This document shows positions 1-9,224 of a stretch of DNA of 64,000 bases, one piece after another (within the stretch, counting starts at the first letter, position 1; each line of letters opens with the position of its first letter). A model generated the notes under the pieces. It saw nothing but the letters and a program-made list of their open reading frames with translations. It searched no databases and had not been told where the DNA came from. Both the position numbers and the translations under genes were made by a program. This stretch comes from an uncultured Flavobacteriaceae bacterium (GTDB lineage: Bacteria; Bacteroidota; Bacteroidia; Flavobacteriales; Flavobacteriaceae), in NCBI GenBank assembly GCA_947501845.1, contig CANMXP010000002.1:496001-560000 (forward strand), in the 5' to 3' direction.

Positions 1-300
1 TTTATAAGCGGTGCTGCAGACGGTATTTCAATGGTCATTCGTCAAACGATACTTCAATTAAAAACACCAGATGATATGCGTGGTCGTGTATCGTCTGTTA
101 ACTCTATGTTTGTTGGATCATCTAATGAATTAGGCGCTTTTGAGAGTGGTTTGGCTGCTAAACTAATAGGGCCTGTAGCTGCTGTAGTTTTTGGAGGTAC
201 TATGACCTTACTTACCGTATTTGCTATTGGTCTAAAAAACCCAGTGCTTAGGGAATTAGATTTAACCGAAGATGTTGAGGCTCAAGAAAATGAAGACTAA
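1..300 (+). CDS. MFS transporter, C-terminal part
   Basis: The reading frame is open from the first base of the window, so the gene is cut by the window edge and only its last 99 codons are seen. The fragment has the stretch LKTPDDMRGRVSSVNSMFVG followed by a hydrophobic span (about residues 55-80), which is typical of the penultimate loop and last helices of drug/siderophore exporters of the MFS_3/EntS type. The tail is acidic. The substrate cannot be told from this piece. Confidence 0.75.
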   Translation, partial: FISGAADGISMVIRQTILQLKTPDDMRGRVSSVNSMFVGSSNELGAFESGLAAKLIGPVAAVVFGGTMTLLTVFAIGLKNPVLRELDLTEDVEAQENED

Positions 301-339
301 CACACCCCTTTCAAAAAGTACATCTTAACTTTCCAGATA

Positions 340-1203
340 CTACTTTAATTTAAATTGTGATAGAAACTCCCAAATTACAGGAGTAGCTTCAAAGCTAGTA
401 TTGCCTTCTCGCCCTGGCCATAAATGGGTTCCTCCTATAACTTTGTAATGCACTATTTTGGAATTGTTTTCTCCATTAAGAAATTCATGCTTCTCTACAG
501 TTTGTTCATCATCAGGGTTTTTATCTGTAACAGAAGTGATTATTGGTGTTTTATCACATTTATTATGGTCAACCCAAAACTTTAAAGATTTATCTACTGA
601 TTTTCCGTATGTATTGCCATTATAAGGAACAGCATTATCGTTATCACCGTTAATTACTATAGCAGGTGTACTATGAGTTGGAGCACATTTAAATAAATTT
701 GAAACTGGCATAGCACCAGACACAGGGGCAATTGCTGCAATTCTATTATTTAAGTGACAACCAGCAATAAAACTCATATAGCCTCCTTGAGAAAAGCCTG
801 TGATATAAATTCTTTTCTCATCTATGGCGTAATCGTTTATTAATTTATCCATAAATAAATTCACATAATCCACATCTTTAATTTCGCCTTTATCATTGGT
901 ACTAGAAAAATCCCATGCAGGTACTTTTACAGCATTAATTTTTCCCTCTGGACACGCTATAATAAAACCATATTTTTCAGCTAGTGGCTGAAACTTGGTA
1001 TATTCTAAGATCCACCCAGCTGGTTCACTATATCCATGAATAAGTAATAATAAAGGAACTGGTTTTTCTTTAGTATATGAACTCGGAATATAGATTTTAT
1101 GAACACGTTCTATATGGTCATGCATCATGGTTCCACTCACTGTTTCTTGAGCTGTTGCTAAAAAGGTTATGAAACATAAAAACGAAACGGTTATTGTTTT
1201 CAT
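340..1203 (-). CDS. Secreted polyhydroxybutyrate depolymerase/feruloyl-esterase-like hydrolase
   Basis: A 287-residue alpha/beta hydrolase with a signal peptide (residues 1-18, ending at ATAQE), so it is exported. Seen motifs are the oxyanion-hole HG at 56-57, the nucleophile elbow GFSQG around Ser138, a likely acid Asp187 in NGDND, and His260 in GGTHLWPG. The HxWPG ending and spacing match the LpqC/PHB-depolymerase esterase family, which cleaves ester bonds in polymers or feruloylated glycans; the actual substrate is not known. It lies 11 bp downstream of lpxH on the same strand and may be cotranscribed with it. Confidence 0.8.
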   Translation of the reverse strand: MKTITVSFLCFITFLATAQETVSGTMMHDHIERVHKIYIPSSYTKEKPVPLLLLIHGYSEPAGWILEYTKFQPLAEKYGFIIACPEGKINAVKVPAWDFSSTNDKGEIKDVDYVNLFMDKLINDYAIDEKRIYITGFSQGGYMSFIAGCHLNNRIAAIAPVSGAMPVSNLFKCAPTHSTPAIVINGDNDNAVPYNGNTYGKSVDKSLKFWVDHNKCDKTPIITSVTDKNPDDEQTVEKHEFLNGENNSKIVHYKVIGGTHLWPGREGNTSFEATPVIWEFLSQFKLK

Positions 1204-1214
1204 TAGAAAATAGT

Positions 1215-1976
1215 TTAATATTCTTTTAATTCAAGATGTTCACCATCAAAAACACCATAGGTGTAATATTTTATCCAGTCACCTAGGTTAACATACTTTG
1301 ACTTTTCATTAAGATCTATGTTAAGAGGAAGATGCCTGTGTCCAAATACAAAATAATCGCGATGTTTCTCTTCTAATTTTCGTTTGCAGTATTGTACAAG
1401 CCATTCATTGTCCTCACCTAAAAACTTAGCATCATCTTCACCAGAAATAAGCTTGTTTTTAACAGATAAATATTGTGCCATTTTCACACCCAAATCTGGG
1501 TGTAACCATCTAAACAACCATTTACAAAATGAGTTTGTAAACACCTTCTTCATACGCTTATATCCTTTGTCTCCTGGTCCTAATCCATCGCCATGACCAA
1601 TAAAAAATGTTTTATTATTAAATGTAAATTCCTTTGGTTTATGATAAACGGGAATGTTAAGTTCTTCTTCAAAATAACCGTTCATCCATAAATCATGATT
1701 TCCAACAAAATAATGAATCGGGATTCCAGAATCTGAGATTTCAGCTAGTTTCCCCAAAGTCCTAGTAAAACCTTTTGGAACGACTTTTTTATAGTCCATC
1801 CAAAAATCAAATAAATCGCCTAAAAGAAAAATAGCTGCTGCATCTTGTTTCACTTCATCTAACCAAGCTACAAACTTTTTTTCGCGAGGGAGAGATGCCT
1901 CTCTAGTTGGTGCTCCCAAGTGATTATCACTTGCGAAATATATTTTTTTCCCTTTGGGGATATTTATGTTTTTCAT
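1215..1976 (-). CDS. lpxH: UDP-2,3-diacylglucosamine diphosphatase (LpxH)
   Basis: A metallophosphoesterase of 253 residues. The metal-binding motifs are all visible: D17-x-H19, GD at 53-54, GNHD at 92-95, H128GDG and GHRH at 212-215. LpxH removes UMP from UDP-2,3-diacylglucosamine to give lipid X in lipid A synthesis, at the inner face of the cytoplasmic membrane. Length and motif spacing agree with the Bacteroidota LpxH form. The gene precedes the secreted esterase at 340-1203, with no obvious functional link. Confidence 0.88.
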   Translation of the reverse strand: MKNINIPKGKKIYFASDNHLGAPTREASLPREKKFVAWLDEVKQDAAAIFLLGDLFDFWMDYKKVVPKGFTRTLGKLAEISDSGIPIHYFVGNHDLWMNGYFEEELNIPVYHKPKEFTFNNKTFFIGHGDGLGPGDKGYKRMKKVFTNSFCKWLFRWLHPDLGVKMAQYLSVKNKLISGEDDAKFLGEDNEWLVQYCKRKLEEKHRDYFVFGHRHLPLNIDLNEKSKYVNLGDWIKYYTYGVFDGEHLELKEY

Positions 1977-2123
1977 CAGACTGTAAATATAAGGAAAGTC
2001 ATTTTTTTAGGATTCATAAAAAACAGTTGTAAATAAAAATTAATACTGAATTTTAAAATTCTGATAAGTTAAAGAAATTTAATACTGTATAAAAATTTAG
2101 TACTTTTAGTTTTTAATAAATGT

Positions 2124-3116
2124 ATGGTTATCAAAAAACAGGTCATATTTCTTTTTCTTATTTTATTTTCAATAAGTACTATAACTATAGCTCAGGAATT
2201 AAATAAAGAAAAGCCTATTACGAAAGAAGTCATGAATGAGTGGATGCATGAACTTTCCAATTGGGGCAGATGGGGAAAAGATGATGAGCTGGGAACTTTA
2301 AATTTAATAACGCCAGAAAAAAGAAAAGAAGCCGCAAGCCTTGTTTCTGAAGGTATTTCGGTGTCACTGGCTCGCGATATTTCAAAAAACCCCACACTTA
2401 ATAACCCATATCCGCTTAAGCAACATATAACCATTCAAGAATGGGCAGGACATCGTTGGGCTAGTGATACCTATACAATGAGGTATCATGGCAACGCCTA
2501 CTCGCATATAGATGCTTTGTGCCATATTTTTTATGACGGGAACATGTACAATGGTTTTTCGCAAAATCTGGTTAAAGAAAACGGGGCAGAAAAATTAGAT
2601 ATTCAAAAAATGAATACAGGGATTTTTACAAGAGGCGTTTTGGTAGACATCCCTATGCTTAGAAATGTGACTTATCTTAAACAAGGGGACATTATTAAAC
2701 CTGAAGATATCATGGCTTGGGAAAAAAAGACGGGGATTAAAATAAAAAGCGGGGATGTACTTTTAATTAGAACGGGTAGATGGTCTAGAGATAAGGAAGA
2801 AGGCTCTTGGGATTTTGGGAAAGATGCCATAGGCCTACACCCTACAATGGCAAAGTGGTTAAAAAAACGTGATGTTGCAGTAATTGGTTCAGATGGCGTT
2901 AGCGACACATACCCATCGGGAATAGAGGGTGTTGGCGCACCAATTCATCAACTATTATTGGTGGCTCTTGGAATGCCTCTTTTAGATAATCTACAATTAG
3001 AAGAATTAGCAGCTAAAGCAGCAAATTTAAATAAGTGGGAATTTCTTTTTGTAGCTGCCCCTTTACGTATTCCTGGAGGCACGGGGTCTCCTATTAATCC
3101 TATTGCAACATTTTAA
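2124..3116 (+). CDS. Secreted cyclase family protein (kynurenine-formamidase-like fold)
   Basis: A 330-residue protein with a signal peptide (residues 1-24, TIAQE cleavage region). The metal motif of the cyclase family (PF04199) is visible as S127-H128-x-D130-xxx-H134, with a GDVLLIRTG segment near residue 215 and the GSDGVSD and GVGAPIHQLLL signatures in the C-terminal part. Members hydrolyse cyclic imides, formamides or lactones with Zn or Mn. The export signal suggests a periplasmic substrate. It is followed 20-40 bp later by a hydrolase on the same strand, so the two probably form an operon. Confidence 0.82.
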   Translation: MVIKKQVIFLFLILFSISTITIAQELNKEKPITKEVMNEWMHELSNWGRWGKDDELGTLNLITPEKRKEAASLVSEGISVSLARDISKNPTLNNPYPLKQHITIQEWAGHRWASDTYTMRYHGNAYSHIDALCHIFYDGNMYNGFSQNLVKENGAEKLDIQKMNTGIFTRGVLVDIPMLRNVTYLKQGDIIKPEDIMAWEKKTGIKIKSGDVLLIRTGRWSRDKEEGSWDFGKDAIGLHPTMAKWLKKRDVAVIGSDGVSDTYPSGIEGVGAPIHQLLLVALGMPLLDNLQLEELAAKAANLNKWEFLFVAAPLRIPGGTGSPINPIATF

Positions 3117-3155
3117 ATTTAAAACATAACTTATTATGCTAAAAAAAGTGCACTA

Positions 3156-4019
3156 TTGATCATTGCTTTTTTGGGAACACAAATTATTTTTTCGCAGCGA
3201 GTTATTGAACTTCCTCATGAAAAACCCGAAAATACCAAGTGGAAAAACCCCGAAAAAGCATACTTTTCTAAAAAAGCAAATTCTAAAATAGTAGCAAATA
3301 TTTCGTCGCCTTCATTGCTTGTTTTTGAACCAGACCCAAAAAAGAAAAATGGGACTTCGGTTATTGTATCGCCAGGAGGTGGCATGTACCTCTTAAGTAT
3401 AAAAAGCGAAGGCTATAATGTAGCTAAATGGTTAGCAGAAAAAGGGATTACTGCTTTTATTTTAAAATACAGATTGGTGCCTACAGGTGAAGATGCCGCT
3501 CAAGATTTACATGATATTATTAAGGAAAGTAATGCAGAGAGAATTCGTATTACAAAAGAAGTATTGCCCTATTCTGTAAATGACGGTTTAAATGCTATTT
3601 CCTATGTTCGAAAACATGCTGGAAATTTGGGTGTTGACCCAGATAAGATTGGTTTTATGGGTTTTTCTGCTGGAGGCGTTATCGCCTTTGGCGTGGTAAA
3701 TGAATGTAAAGAGGAAAACAAACCTAATTTTTTAGTTCCTGTTTATCCTGGAACAGATTTAATTATACCTAAACCAAATAAAAAGACTCCTCCTACATTA
3801 TTTATTGCTGCAGCCAATGACCAATTAATTGATGCTACTGTTTTTACAGATTTATACAATAAATGGCATAAAGCGGGCGTAAAAACAGGAATGCACATGT
3901 ATACCAAAGGTGGACATGGTTTTGGCACTTGGAAACGGGGCTTTCCCAGTGACAATTGGTTAGACCGGTTTTATGAATGGGGTGAAAGCGAAGGATTCAT
4001 TAAAGCCAAGCTTCAATAA
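3156..4019 (+). CDS. Secreted alpha/beta hydrolase (acetyl-esterase/lipase-like), start region frameshifted
   Basis: An alpha/beta hydrolase with oxyanion motif SPGGGMY (72-78), nucleophile GFSAGG around Ser171, likely Asp in ANDQLID and His in GGHGFG near the end, as in the BD-FAE/HSL-like esterases. The annotated start is a TTG inside the signal peptide. A better ATG lies at 3136 but is out of frame by one base; the two frames meet in a run of seven A (3141-3147). With eight A the protein would begin MLKKSALLIIAFLG, a normal signal peptide. The gene is therefore either disrupted at its first codons or the run is miscounted. Confidence 0.78.
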   Translation: MIIAFLGTQIIFSQRVIELPHEKPENTKWKNPEKAYFSKKANSKIVANISSPSLLVFEPDPKKKNGTSVIVSPGGGMYLLSIKSEGYNVAKWLAEKGITAFILKYRLVPTGEDAAQDLHDIIKESNAERIRITKEVLPYSVNDGLNAISYVRKHAGNLGVDPDKIGFMGFSAGGVIAFGVVNECKEENKPNFLVPVYPGTDLIIPKPNKKTPPTLFIAAANDQLIDATVFTDLYNKWHKAGVKTGMHMYTKGGHGFGTWKRGFPSDNWLDRFYEWGESEGFIKAKLQ

Positions 4020-4034
4020 ATACTTGCCAGCAAA

Positions 4035-4487
4035 TTAATTATCATTGGCAAACCACTCTGCAAAACTCGTTGCTGTTTCCTGAAGTTTTAAAGAATGTAA
4101 TTTAATGTTTTCGGGTAATCGCATCTTTATTTTTTTAGAAAAATCTATAACCATCATTTCGCTAGTAGGCTGGTAGTCTACCAATAAGACATTATGCCCA
4201 CGGTCTTTAAGCTCTTTTGCCAGTTCTACGTGTGGGGTGTTTTTGTTAAATACTGTGGCATGATCAAAAACATCTACAATTTCTTCCTCCACTATTTTTT
4301 TTAAATCACCAAAGTCTATCACCATACCATACTTTACATTGTTTTTATCGGTAATTGGTTGTCCAATAACGGTTACATATAAGCGGTAGCTATGACCATG
4401 TACATTTTTGCACTTACCATCGTACCCGTAAAGTGCATGCCCTGTTTCGAAAGAAAACTGTTTTGTAATGCGAATATTGTGGCCCAT
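4035..4487 (-). CDS. queD: 6-carboxytetrahydropterin synthase / 6-pyruvoyl-tetrahydropterin synthase (QueD family)
   Basis: A 150-residue T-fold enzyme. Zinc ligands H17, H30 and H32 are visible, and the QueD motif CxxxHGH is present at 26-32 (C26 to H32). The family makes 6-carboxy-5,6,7,8-tetrahydropterin from dihydroneopterin triphosphate in queuosine/7-deazaguanine synthesis. No other que gene is nearby. Its ATG overlaps the stop codon of a 32-residue membrane ORF upstream (TAATG), suggesting translational coupling. Confidence 0.85.
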   Translation of the reverse strand: MGHNIRITKQFSFETGHALYGYDGKCKNVHGHSYRLYVTVIGQPITDKNNVKYGMVIDFGDLKKIVEEEIVDVFDHATVFNKNTPHVELAKELKDRGHNVLLVDYQPTSEMMVIDFSKKIKMRLPENIKLHSLKLQETATSFAEWFANDN

Positions 4488-4585
4488 TATCTTCTTTTTC
4501 TTCTATTTACAAGATATACAATGATTAAAACTAAAGCTAACAGCAGAAATAATCCGTTTCCACTTAAAAATGACATGATATCCAT
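4487..4585 (-). CDS. Small single-span membrane protein, 32 aa
   Basis: A 33-codon ORF beginning MDIMSFLSGNG, with one hydrophobic span (about residues 11-27) and a basic NRRKRR tail, so it is probably inserted with the C-terminus in the cytoplasm. Its TAA overlaps the queD ATG. I do not recognise a family; the membrane/basic-tail layout and the tight coupling are what support it as real. Confidence 0.5.
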   Translation of the reverse strand: MDIMSFLSGNGLFLLLALVLIIVYLVNRRKRR

Positions 4586-4593
4586 AATAATCT

Positions 4594-4764
4594 TTATTGA
4601 TTCTTTTTTTTGTTATATATATAAATTGAATATGCCATCAACACAAGAACAACAAATGGTAACATTGAACCAATGAAAACGCCTATTTCATAACCTCTAT
4701 CTGGGGCATTTTGTATTTTTTCTTCTATTTTAATTTGTTGAAGAAAGGGAGTTAGCAATAGCAT
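4594..4764 (-). CDS. Small membrane protein, 56 aa
   Basis: Starts MLLLTPFLQQIKIEEKIQ and has one clear membrane span (about 29-50) ending in NKKKNQ. The ATG at 4764 is preferred over an upstream in-frame TTG at 4788. It sits between the MATE pump (4791) and the 32-residue ORF, all on the same strand with short gaps, so MATE, two small membrane proteins and queD may be one transcript. Function unknown. Confidence 0.5.
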   Translation of the reverse strand: MLLLTPFLQQIKIEEKIQNAPDRGYEIGVFIGSMLPFVVLVLMAYSIYIYNKKKNQ

Positions 4765-4790
4765 ATTTGTTTTTATACAGTATGGCAAAG

Positions 4791-6125
4791 TTAATTGTTT
4801 TGAGAAAGCGGAATAAATATTTTTCTAAATTTTACAATTAAAGGAATGCCTCTGGCCAGAATCCAAAATGTAAGCGCAATAAATATACCATGGAGTTTAT
4901 AACCTAAACTGTCTAACCAAAAGAGAATTGGTATAAAAACAACAAAGGTTGAAAACAATAACACATTTCTTAGGGACCTCATTTTACCCAGACCTTTAAA
5001 CATACCATCAAAAATAAATGCTAACGAACATAAGGGTTGCATAATAAGTATAATCCAAAAAGAGTCATAGAAAAGTGCTAACACTTCTGGATCGTTAGAA
5101 AAAAGTCTCCCTATGGGGTAATATAATCCAGCACCGACCAATGCTAATATAATACCAATAATTATAGCATATTTAATTAATTTATTGCTTAGTTTAAGAA
5201 GTAAACCGTATTCCTTGCCTCCAAATAGTTTTCCAGATAAAATATTACCCGCACTTGCATAACCATCTATAAAAAAGGCCGCAAAAAACCATAAGTTTAT
5301 AGCTATAGTGTAAGTCGCAATATAGGCTGGGCCATAACCTGTAGCAAAACGAGTTGCAAAATAAAGTGTCGTATTTAGGGCTAGTGTCCTAACAAACAGG
5401 TTAAGGATCATGATAATAAACTTATTAATTTCTTTGTTAAAAGGAAAGCTTATTTTTAAGGGAATTGGTGTTTTTTTAAGTAAATAATATGCCGAAAAAG
5501 CAGCCATTATTAATTGGGCAATAACACTAGCATAGGCTGCTCCTTTTATGTTCATAGCAGGAATAACATCTGAAATACCATAAACCAAAATAACATCCAA
5601 CACAATATTAGCAGAAGCTCCTATAATTGCAATTATCATTGGGTAATAGGTGTTTTGTAACCCTCGAAAAGCACCAAAAACGGCTATAGTAAATAATGTA
5701 AAAGGAAAACCAAAAACACGAATTTTGTAATAATCGACGCTATAATCTAAAATGAGATTAGAGGCATTATATAGTTTAAAAATATTCTGGGCAAAAGGGT
5801 ACGTCCCGATTATAATCAAAATACTTAAGGATGTTATTATAAAAATAGCTTGAGCAGGCAAGTTTTTTATCTTGTCAAGTTGGTTAGCTCCAACATATTG
5901 AGATACAATAGACGATATAGCACTTCGTGTTTGTCCTAACACCCAAATTAACATAGACATAAAGGTGGTAACAATGCCTACTGCGGCCAAAGATTCGGTC
6001 GCATATAAATCTATGTTTCCTACTATGGCCGCATCGGTTAATGATAGGATGGGTTCCGATATACCAGAAATTAAGGCTGGTATGGCTAATTTGTTTATAT
6101 GATTTAGGCTAATATCGGTTCTCAC
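4791..6125 (-). CDS. MATE family efflux transporter (DinF/NorM-like)
   Basis: A 444-residue polytopic membrane protein with about 12 hydrophobic spans in two halves. The N-terminal segment NKLAIPALISGISEPILSLTDAAIVG is characteristic of the DinF-type MATE branch (quoted in part: ISEPILSLTDAAIVG, helix 1). MATE proteins export cationic drugs or metabolites using Na+ or H+ gradients across the inner membrane. The substrate cannot be predicted. It heads a possible operon running into two small membrane ORFs and queD. Confidence 0.87.
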   Translation of the reverse strand: MRTDISLNHINKLAIPALISGISEPILSLTDAAIVGNIDLYATESLAAVGIVTTFMSMLIWVLGQTRSAISSIVSQYVGANQLDKIKNLPAQAIFIITSLSILIIIGTYPFAQNIFKLYNASNLILDYSVDYYKIRVFGFPFTLFTIAVFGAFRGLQNTYYPMIIAIIGASANIVLDVILVYGISDVIPAMNIKGAAYASVIAQLIMAAFSAYYLLKKTPIPLKISFPFNKEINKFIIMILNLFVRTLALNTTLYFATRFATGYGPAYIATYTIAINLWFFAAFFIDGYASAGNILSGKLFGGKEYGLLLKLSNKLIKYAIIIGIILALVGAGLYYPIGRLFSNDPEVLALFYDSFWIILIMQPLCSLAFIFDGMFKGLGKMRSLRNVLLFSTFVVFIPILFWLDSLGYKLHGIFIALTFWILARGIPLIVKFRKIFIPLSQNN

Positions 6126-6251
6126 AGCATCAATTCACAACAAGGAAAGCGTATTTTTATCTTACCAATAATTCATTATTTTTTGCAACTAATAATTAAA
6201 TTAGTTCTATAATATCCGAATACGTTCCTTTAAGAATCATTTTAAATGTTA

Positions 6252-6259
6252 TATTTTTG
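6252..6259 (+). promoter_or_regulatory. Bacteroidota-type -7 box upstream of the Usp gene
   Basis: TATTTTTG fits the TANNTTTG consensus of the primary sigma factor in this phylum and lies 44 bp ahead of the ATG at 6303. The matching -33 TTG is not clear, so this is a candidate only. Confidence 0.4.
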
Positions 6260-6302
6260 CATAAATATCGTTAAAAATTTAGTCTAGTAAACTATAATTA
6301 TC

Positions 6303-7097
6303 ATGAAGAATATTTTAGTTCCTGTTGGGTCATCCAAAAATGCTTTAAGCCATTTGCAATACGCTGTAGACTTTGCTGAAGCTTTTGGAGCGAAACTTTT
6401 TATTGTACAGATATACAATGTCTATACTAAAGCAGGGACTATGATTAAAATAGATCCTATAATTGAGCGGGAAAGCAATACTTTTTTAAATGATTTAGTT
6501 TCTAAGATTGATACTAAAAATGTCGAAGTTGTTATAAAGACTTTAAAAGGAAAGCTGGTCAATACGCTTGAATTGGCAAGTAAGGCTGCCAATATTGATT
6601 TAATTTTAATTGAACCTAGAACCAATTCTATTAGGGAAGAAGTGTTTTTGGGAAAAACTTCAGGGAAAATTATTAAACAAACCCAGATACCTGCATTAAT
6701 TGTTCCTGAAGCTTATAAATTTAAGCCGTTTAGCAATATCTTACTAGCTATTAAATCTGCAATAATAAAAAAGAACGATGCCTTAAATCCTTTATTAAGC
6801 ATTAAAAACAATTTTAAGGCTTCAGTAAATATGCTATTGGTAAAAACACCTTATTATAATGAAGGTGATTTTGATGTTGAACAAAAACTATCGGACACCG
6901 TAAATAATATAACCCAGACAGAGAATGCCACTACTTTCCATGGCGTTTTACAGCACTTACAATCTTATAATCCTGATATGCTTTGTGTTGTTAGACGTAA
7001 AAGAGGTTTTTTTACTAAAAAATGGGAGAAGAATGTTATTTTGAAAAAAGACTTCTCAAGCTCTATTCCTGTTTTAGTTTTAAGGGGGTTAAAATGA
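6303..7097 (+). CDS. Universal stress protein, tandem UspA domains
   Basis: 264 residues with two Usp-like halves. The first (1-135) begins MKNILVPVGSSKNALSHLQYA and ends with GKTSGKIIKQTQIPALIVPE, a good match to a UspA nucleotide-binding fold. The second (about 143-264) begins SNILLAIKSA and ends SSIPVLVLRG. The ATP-binding GxxG-S/T motif is recognisable in the first half only in relaxed form. Usp proteins are cytoplasmic and act in stress or stationary phase. It is transcribed alone, away from the MATE gene. Confidence 0.85.
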   Translation: MKNILVPVGSSKNALSHLQYAVDFAEAFGAKLFIVQIYNVYTKAGTMIKIDPIIERESNTFLNDLVSKIDTKNVEVVIKTLKGKLVNTLELASKAANIDLILIEPRTNSIREEVFLGKTSGKIIKQTQIPALIVPEAYKFKPFSNILLAIKSAIIKKNDALNPLLSIKNNFKASVNMLLVKTPYYNEGDFDVEQKLSDTVNNITQTENATTFHGVLQHLQSYNPDMLCVVRRKRGFFTKKWEKNVILKKDFSSSIPVLVLRGLK

Positions 7098-7153
7098 TTC
7101 ATATAGCATTAACAAAAAGTCTCACTTCATTATAATTAATTAATGGTTCGTGC

Positions 7154-7861
7154 TTATACCTTTTTTAAAATTGCAAATACTTGCTGTTTGTAACTAATAC
7201 CTATCGGAATCTCTTTATCTCCCAATTCCACATCCTGACTTGTAAATGCAGTAATTTTTTTGGAATTCACGATATATGAACGGTGTGTGCGAATAAAAAA
7301 ATCAGGGAGTTTAGTTTCAAAATCACTTATTTTTTCTTTGGTTATAATACTCATACCTTTTGTATGGACCTTAACATAATCTTTTAAGCTCTCAGCATAA
7401 ATAATATCATCAAACAAAATCCTATGATGCTTTTTATTCATGTTTATTTGTATATAGTTAGGCATTTCTGTTGGCTTGGAAAGAAGTGTTTGAGTATTTA
7501 TAGAGGAAACCGATTTAAAATATTTATCTACAGCTTTAAAAAAGCGCTCAAAAGGGATAGGTTTTAGCAAATAGTCCAGTACTTCTAGTTCATAACTTTC
7601 AATGGCATACTCTCTATAAGCTGTTGTAAAAATAACTTTTGGTGTATTACTTAATGACTTTAAAAAATCGATACCCGTAAGTGTTGGCATTTGAATATCT
7701 AAAAACAATAAATCTACCTGTTTGTTTTTTAAAACTTCAAAAGCTTCAAGTGCATTATGGCATATTGCCAAAACCTCTAATTGAGGAATTTTAGAAATAT
7801 AATCTGCAATTAAAGTACATGCCAAAGGTTCATCATCAATAATGAGGCATTGTGTTTTCAT
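7154..7861 (-). CDS. LytTR family response regulator
   Basis: A 235-residue response regulator. The receiver domain (1-120) has the acidic DDEP start, phospho-acceptor Asp55 in LFLDIQMP, and a conserved TTAY segment. The LytTR DNA-binding domain (about 140-235) has the FIRTHRSYIVN signature. Its ATG overlaps the stop of the upstream sensor kinase, so the two are translationally coupled. Together they form a two-component system of the LytS/YesM type common in Flavobacteriaceae; the target is unknown. Confidence 0.92.
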   Translation of the reverse strand: MKTQCLIIDDEPLACTLIADYISKIPQLEVLAICHNALEAFEVLKNKQVDLLFLDIQMPTLTGIDFLKSLSNTPKVIFTTAYREYAIESYELEVLDYLLKPIPFERFFKAVDKYFKSVSSINTQTLLSKPTEMPNYIQINMNKKHHRILFDDIIYAESLKDYVKVHTKGMSIITKEKISDFETKLPDFFIRTHRSYIVNSKKITAFTSQDVELGDKEIPIGISYKQQVFAILKKV

Positions 7862-8940
7862 TAGTTTAAATTTATTTTAAGTTTTAATAAGTACGACATC
7901 TCTTCTTCATAAATTTGAAATTGATATTTATCTGGATAAATTAATTTCAATTGCTTCTCAATATTTTTCTGACCAATACCCTCTCTATATCGTGTTTTAT
8001 CCTTTTGTAATATTTTTGCTTTTGTATTAAACACACTAAAATCCAGTACACTTTCCTGTTCTTTAATATCGATTCTAATTTCTGTTTTATTAATAATCTC
8101 TCCAACACCATGTTTAAAAGCATTTTCTATAATCGATATTAAAATAAGTGGTGCTATTTTGGTTTGAAGGTTATCAATATTCTTTTCAAGTTTTATTTCT
8201 AATCTATCACCATAGCGCAGTTGCTCTAAATGAATATAATTTTCTACGAGCTCTAATTCTTTTTCAATAGTCACATGCTTGTCATTACATCGATATAACA
8301 TATAATCCAAAATTTGAGAAAGCTTTAAAACGGTTTCTGGCGCTTTTTCAGATTTTTGAAGAGATAGAACATATATATTGTTTAATGTATTAAATAGAAA
8401 ATGAGGGTGTATTTGGGCTTTTAAAAAGTTTAATTCTGCTAAAGACTTTTTTCTTTTAAGTTCTTCTATTTGATTTACTTCTACGAACTTCTCTTTTACT
8501 AATTTTAAAATAAAAAACATGAGTGTAGGAAAGTATAAGCTAAGAAGATATGTTGAATGGAGTTTTTCAATATCAGTCAATATTTCTAAAACTGGTTCTT
8601 GTTCAAAAGTTCCTTTTCTTAATAAAGCTTCAATAACATGCACCACCAATAGTCTTTCTATAACACAAAAAACATAGCTAAAAATGATACCTGAGGTTAT
8701 AAATAAGAGATATTTTTTCTTGTATAACAATTTTGGGACTTGATAATAAATAAATAGATAAGCGGCTATAATTTTAACGCTCATTTTAATAAGCTGATGA
8801 AAAAGTCCATCTGTAGAGTATTTATAATCAGAATCAAATCCTAATACGAGTAAGATATAAATGCTTATCCAAAAAAAAACATGTGCTAACCATCTTTTTT
8901 TTTGGATAAAATCTATAATGTGTAATAAATAATCTTTCAT
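7861..8940 (-). CDS. Sensor histidine kinase (His_kinase PF06580, LytS/YpdA-like)
   Basis: 359 residues. About four membrane spans lie in residues 18-150, with no extracellular sensor domain of note. The kinase region carries the phospho-acceptor motif QIHPHFLFNTLNN (residues 177-189, His180) and the ATP-binding N box IENAFKHG, followed by a GIGQKNIEKQL G box. It overlaps the response regulator by one base at 7861. The short membrane module suggests sensing inside the membrane or by a partner. Confidence 0.92.
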   Translation of the reverse strand: MKDYLLHIIDFIQKKRWLAHVFFWISIYILLVLGFDSDYKYSTDGLFHQLIKMSVKIIAAYLFIYYQVPKLLYKKKYLLFITSGIIFSYVFCVIERLLVVHVIEALLRKGTFEQEPVLEILTDIEKLHSTYLLSLYFPTLMFFILKLVKEKFVEVNQIEELKRKKSLAELNFLKAQIHPHFLFNTLNNIYVLSLQKSEKAPETVLKLSQILDYMLYRCNDKHVTIEKELELVENYIHLEQLRYGDRLEIKLEKNIDNLQTKIAPLILISIIENAFKHGVGEIINKTEIRIDIKEQESVLDFSVFNTKAKILQKDKTRYREGIGQKNIEKQLKLIYPDKYQFQIYEEEMSYLLKLKINLN

Positions 8941-9224
8941 CTAATAATTCTCTTTCTTTTAATCTGATGATTATAATTAGTCAATGTTTTATAAGGCTAC
9001 CATAAACTTATATTGTTTGTTAAAAATACACAGAATTCAAGCCTGATTTAATAAATATAGCCCAATTTGAATTAAAACCTTACGAATTGGAGTTTTAACA
9101 AGACGAATTAGAATGGATCGGTATAAACTGTTATTTATGAGCCATAACCTCTTGTTTATCTAAATTTCAAAAACCACTATTGTTTTTATACAATTTTTGA
9201 TGCGTTAATATAAACTTTAAAAAA

